Shown here piece after piece: positions 5,212 through 7,482 of a stretch of 7,482 bases of DNA (position 1 is its first letter; every line of letters starts with the position of its first letter). The stretch covers positions 1 to 7,482 of the forward strand of contig JAEOSY010000413.1 in NCBI GenBank assembly GCA_016840125.1. The letters are read 5' to 3'. Made by a program: the position numbers and the translations under genes. The notes below the pieces were generated by a model. The model did not search any database. It was given only the letters and a program-made list of their open reading frames with translations, and was not told where the DNA came from. Source of the DNA: Candidatus Helarchaeota archaeon. GTDB taxonomy: Archaea > Asgardarchaeota > Lokiarchaeia > Helarchaeales > HEL-GB-A.

Positions 5212-6862
5212 GACAAAATTTTCGATGTTAACGCACCAGACAAGTATGATTGGTTCTAGAACAAGAGTAGAAGATTCTTGCGAGTCAGGATTGTGCCCAA
5301 TTTGTATTGCAGATTGTCCTGTGTTTTGTGAAGTGTCAAAATCGGCACTAAGAGGACGGGAAGCACTATACCCTCGAAGAGAGTATTTTGGAAACTCGAC
5401 AGCGGGAACTCCAAAAGATTTTGGGCTATCCTATAGCGATTTTCAAATTCAGTTTGAAGTTAGAGGCGCGCAAGGAATTGAACCTGACGAAGATAAAGTA
5501 GTATTCCCTAACGTAGATATGACGATGCACTGGGGGAACATTAAGCAAAAGCTCCCTATAGTAATCGCGGGATTAGGAAGCACATATGTTGCGAAACGAA
5601 ACTGGGACGGCTTAGCAATGGGTGCAGCTCTATCTGGCGTAAGTATAACTGTAGGAGAAAATGTAGTAGGAATGGATTCACTTGCGAAGTTTGCAAACCA
5701 CTCTGTTTATCCTCAAGTAATTGATACAGATGATATGAAATATCGTGTTAACGCTTATCGTGAATTTTGGGATGGAGAGCACGGAGATATAATCGTACAG
5801 AAAAACGTCGAAGATACAAGATTAGGTGTTTTTGATTATGTCTCTTCAAAATTAGATGTTACATCTCTGGAACTAAAATTCGGCCAAGGAGCAAAAGCAA
5901 TTGGAGGAGAAGTTAGATTAGCTTCTTTAGAAAGAGCTAAATTGCTTCAAGACCGGGGATATTTAGTTTTTCCCGATCCTTCAGATCCGTTCGTTGTTGA
6001 TCAATGGAATGCTGGTTTAATTCCTGACTTTGAAAGACACAGCAGAGTTGGACTATCGAGTACTGAGGACATTCTAGAGGAAATAGACCAAATACGTTCA
6101 TCAGGAGCAAAAAATATTTTCATAAAGACAGGAGCTTACCGTCCTGCTGCCACTGCTTGGCTATTAAGGCTGGGTGTGGAAGGAAAAATTGATGGAATGA
6201 CTTTTGATGGCGCTGGAGGAGGAACTGGAATGAGTCCGGTAAGCATGATGAATGAAGGCTCAATTCCCACTGTGTATTTAGAAGCTCTTGTAGCTGGTTG
6301 TTTGGACATGATAACGAAAAAATACCCCAATGTAAAGATACCAACCATAGCCATCGCGGGAGGTATAGCTAATGAGACGCAGATGTTCAAAGCCTTAGCC
6401 ATGGGTGCCCCCTATGTTAAATGCATAGCCATGGCGAGGGCTCCAATTACTGCCGCGATGAAAGCTAAATATATTGGTAAAACTTTATCAAACAAAGCTG
6501 CTACACCGGCTATGCTCAAAAACTTGGGTTTTCCAAAAGAAAAAGAGCCATCGACTTTAACTCTTAATGAAGCTTTCGTAGAATATGATAAATTACAGAT
6601 AAAGCATAAAGGAAGGGAGATTCCACCATCTGCTGTAGGAGTGTATACATACTTTGCTAGCAAATTGGGTGTTGGATTAAAGCAATTATTAGCTGGTGTG
6701 AGAAAATTTAACCTAGATTTGATAGATAGACACGATATCGCTTATATCTCTCAAAGAGCTAAAGAAGTCTGCGGTAAATGGAATCTAAACATTAAGTCTC
6801 AAGAATCGCTCGATTTTGAATCGGTCAAAAATGAGATATATTCGGGAAATTATGATTTCTAA
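5210..6862 (+). CDS. Divergent FMN-binding glutamate synthase family protein with N-terminal cysteine cluster
   Basis: A 550-residue FMN TIM-barrel protein of the glutamate synthase family, paralogous to the FMN subunit upstream. The barrel signatures are LELKFGQGAKAIGGEVRL (220-237), MTFDGAGGGTGMSP (330-343) and IAGGIANE (382-389), then LAMGAPYVK (396-404). Two points set it apart. The [3Fe-4S] motif C-X5-C-X4-C expected after this point is absent: the region reads CIAMARAPITAAMKAK, with one Cys (405). In place of a classical ferredoxin domain, residues 24-40 carry C24, C29, C32, C36 and C40, followed by SALRGREALYP (45-55), a spacing suited to one Fe-S cluster but not to a 2[4Fe-4S] ferredoxin. 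ATG 5210 has no clear Shine-Dalgarno, unlike the genes upstream; ATG 5225 is an alternative that keeps the cysteines. A 280-nt gap suggests independent transcription. The substrate is unknown; glutamate synthesis, N-methylglutamate-type synthesis or another amine oxidoreduction are possible. The family call is secure. Confidence 0.85.
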   Translation: MTKFSMLTHQTSMIGSRTRVEDSCESGLCPICIADCPVFCEVSKSALRGREALYPRREYFGNSTAGTPKDFGLSYSDFQIQFEVRGAQGIEPDEDKVVFPNVDMTMHWGNIKQKLPIVIAGLGSTYVAKRNWDGLAMGAALSGVSITVGENVVGMDSLAKFANHSVYPQVIDTDDMKYRVNAYREFWDGEHGDIIVQKNVEDTRLGVFDYVSSKLDVTSLELKFGQGAKAIGGEVRLASLERAKLLQDRGYLVFPDPSDPFVVDQWNAGLIPDFERHSRVGLSSTEDILEEIDQIRSSGAKNIFIKTGAYRPAATAWLLRLGVEGKIDGMTFDGAGGGTGMSPVSMMNEGSIPTVYLEALVAGCLDMITKKYPNVKIPTIAIAGGIANETQMFKALAMGAPYVKCIAMARAPITAAMKAKYIGKTLSNKAATPAMLKNLGFPKEKEPSTLTLNEAFVEYDKLQIKHKGREIPPSAVGVYTYFASKLGVGLKQLLAGVRKFNLDLIDRHDIAYISQRAKEVCGKWNLNIKSQESLDFESVKNEIYSGNYDF

Positions 6863-6890
6863 TTTAGTCTCTGTTAATTAGATATACTAT

Positions 6891-6900
6891 CCTTCTTTTT
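6891..6900 (+). terminator. Weak pyrimidine/T tract after the second FMN protein gene
   Basis: CCTTCTTTTT lies 29 nt after the stop codon and ends in five T. No hairpin is visible. It is a modest archaeal-style termination candidate in the short convergent gap and is called mainly from position. Confidence 0.3.
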
Positions 6901-6920
6901 ATAATCATCAAACTCGTACA

Positions 6921-6943
6921 TAAAATAAAAAAAATAAAAAATA
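6921..6943 (-). terminator. Oligo-T terminator of the oligoendopeptidase gene
   Basis: On the plus strand this is an A-rich run with A6 at 6936-6941 and A8 at 6927-6934. Read on the minus strand it is T6 then T8, beginning 2 nt after the peptidase stop codon. This is a good match to hairpin-less oligo-T termination in archaea. Confidence 0.5.
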
Positions 6944-7482
6944 TTATTCAAGTGTTTTTTCAAATTCGTTAATAAATTCCTCTAATTGTTTTATCCCAAG
7001 TTTCCAAAAGTCTGCTTTAGTAATGTCTAATCCAATGAGGTTCGCTAGATCGATTGGAGATAGGCTTCCTCCCGCGCTTAATAGCTGTTTAAATTTAGGT
7101 ATAAAAGCGGACCCTTCTTCTTTATAGACCCGATACAAAGCGAACACAAAAAGTTGAGCATATACATAAGGATAGTTGTAAAAACGAAAATTGGGAATAA
7201 AGTAGTGAGGTTTCATGGTCCACTCCCAGATCATTTCGTCAAACCACTCAACCGAGTCTCCGTATATTTTATCCCGACCGGCACACCAATACTTTGAAAT
7301 TGTTTGACCATCTAGATTTTCACCCTCTTCTATGGCGTTATAAAGACTTTGCTCAAAAAACACTCTTGCACTAACTTGAAATGCCGCTTGACCAGTATCG
7401 TCTAGAACATGTGCTAGAATTGCCCTTTTTTCTTCTTTAGTTTCTGCTTTAGTTAATAAAAGATCGGTCATTAATAATTCAC
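6944..7482 (-). CDS. pepF: Oligoendopeptidase F (M3 metallopeptidase), C-terminal part only
   Basis: C-terminal end of a cytoplasmic zinc peptidase that cleaves short peptides. Residues are counted from the first visible Met (codon at 7469-7471). The segment WTMKPHYFIPNFRFYNYPYV (84-102...) and the following AQLFVFALYRVYKEEG (105-120) fit the PepF substrate-binding histidine/tyrosine loop and the helix after it. LLSAGGSLSPIDLANLIGLDI (130-150) and DFWKLGI (154-160) match the characteristic PepF C-terminus. That Met is not the true start: the frame stays open to the window edge and reads ELL just before MTDLLL, as in the ELLMxxLLL-type helix after the catalytic region. The family is about 560-610 residues long, so roughly 420 residues, including the HEXXH zinc site, lie to the right of the window. 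Gene orientation is convergent to the FMN protein gene, with no apparent functional link to glutamate synthesis. Confidence 0.9.
   Translation of the reverse strand, partial: ELLMTDLLLTKAETKEEKRAILAHVLDDTGQAAFQVSARVFFEQSLYNAIEEGENLDGQTISKYWCAGRDKIYGDSVEWFDEMIWEWTMKPHYFIPNFRFYNYPYVYAQLFVFALYRVYKEEGSAFIPKFKQLLSAGGSLSPIDLANLIGLDITKADFWKLGIKQLEEFINEFEKTLE

Noticed and set aside
5196..5213. Five-codon upstream ORF whose TGA overlaps the start codon of the second FMN gene (ATGA overlap)
   Set aside because: No ribosome binding site and extremely short; it is an expected by-product of the palindrome at 5196-5211. It could matter only if transcripts begin upstream of it.
6120..6663. Three minus-strand open frames opposite the second FMN gene
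   Set aside because: They are antisense to conserved FMN-barrel motifs and overlap each other in different frames; no independent evidence.
6944..7471. Complete small protein starting at the minus-strand ATG at 7471
   Set aside because: The frame continues open to the window edge, and the sequence is clearly the C-terminal quarter to third of oligoendopeptidase F.

Overview
The window is AT-rich (by eye about one third G+C in genes, less between them) and densely packed. It most likely comes from an anaerobic archaeon. The evidence is a glutamate synthase large subunit split into separate glutaminase, ferredoxin/FMN and GXGXG genes, a heterodisulfide-reductase-type HdrB-HdrC protein, GGTGA/GGAGGT ribosome binding sites, and oligo-T tracts after genes instead of hairpin terminators. 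An Asgard or other uncultivated archaeal lineage would fit, but lineage cannot be fixed from this sequence, and a bacterium with archaeal-type glutamate synthase genes is not excluded.

Layout. Positions 1-4929 hold four tightly spaced plus-strand genes that read as one operon. They are a 5'-truncated HdrB-HdrC fusion, the class II glutamine amidotransferase part of glutamate synthase, the ferredoxin plus FMN synthase part, and the GXGXG beta-helix part. The gaps are 21 nt, 0 nt, and either a 14-nt overlap or a 4-nt gap depending on the start chosen. A 280-nt AT-rich gap (4930-5209) follows, with oligo-T tracts, helically phased A/T-tracts and two 16-bp palindromes. Next is a second, divergent FMN glutamate-synthase-family protein (5210-6862), probably transcribed separately. 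Convergent to it, on the minus strand, is the C-terminal end of an M3-family oligoendopeptidase F that runs off the right edge.

How the genes work together. In the split glutamate synthase, the amidotransferase releases ammonia from glutamine, the FMN subunit condenses it with 2-oxoglutarate and reduces the product to glutamate, and the GXGXG subunit replaces the C-terminal structural domain of bacterial GltB. No GltD-type NAD(P)H/FAD subunit is visible. The FMN subunit instead carries its own 2[4Fe-4S] ferredoxin domain, and an Hdr-type electron-transfer protein opens the cluster. The main hypothesis from the window is therefore that glutamate synthesis here is driven by ferredoxin- or Hdr-derived electrons. 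This is inference from gene order and cofactor motifs, and the genes left of the window (for example an hdrA) would be informative. The second FMN paralogue lacks the usual glutamate synthase Fe-S cysteines but has a different N-terminal cysteine cluster, so its substrate and electron donor are open questions.
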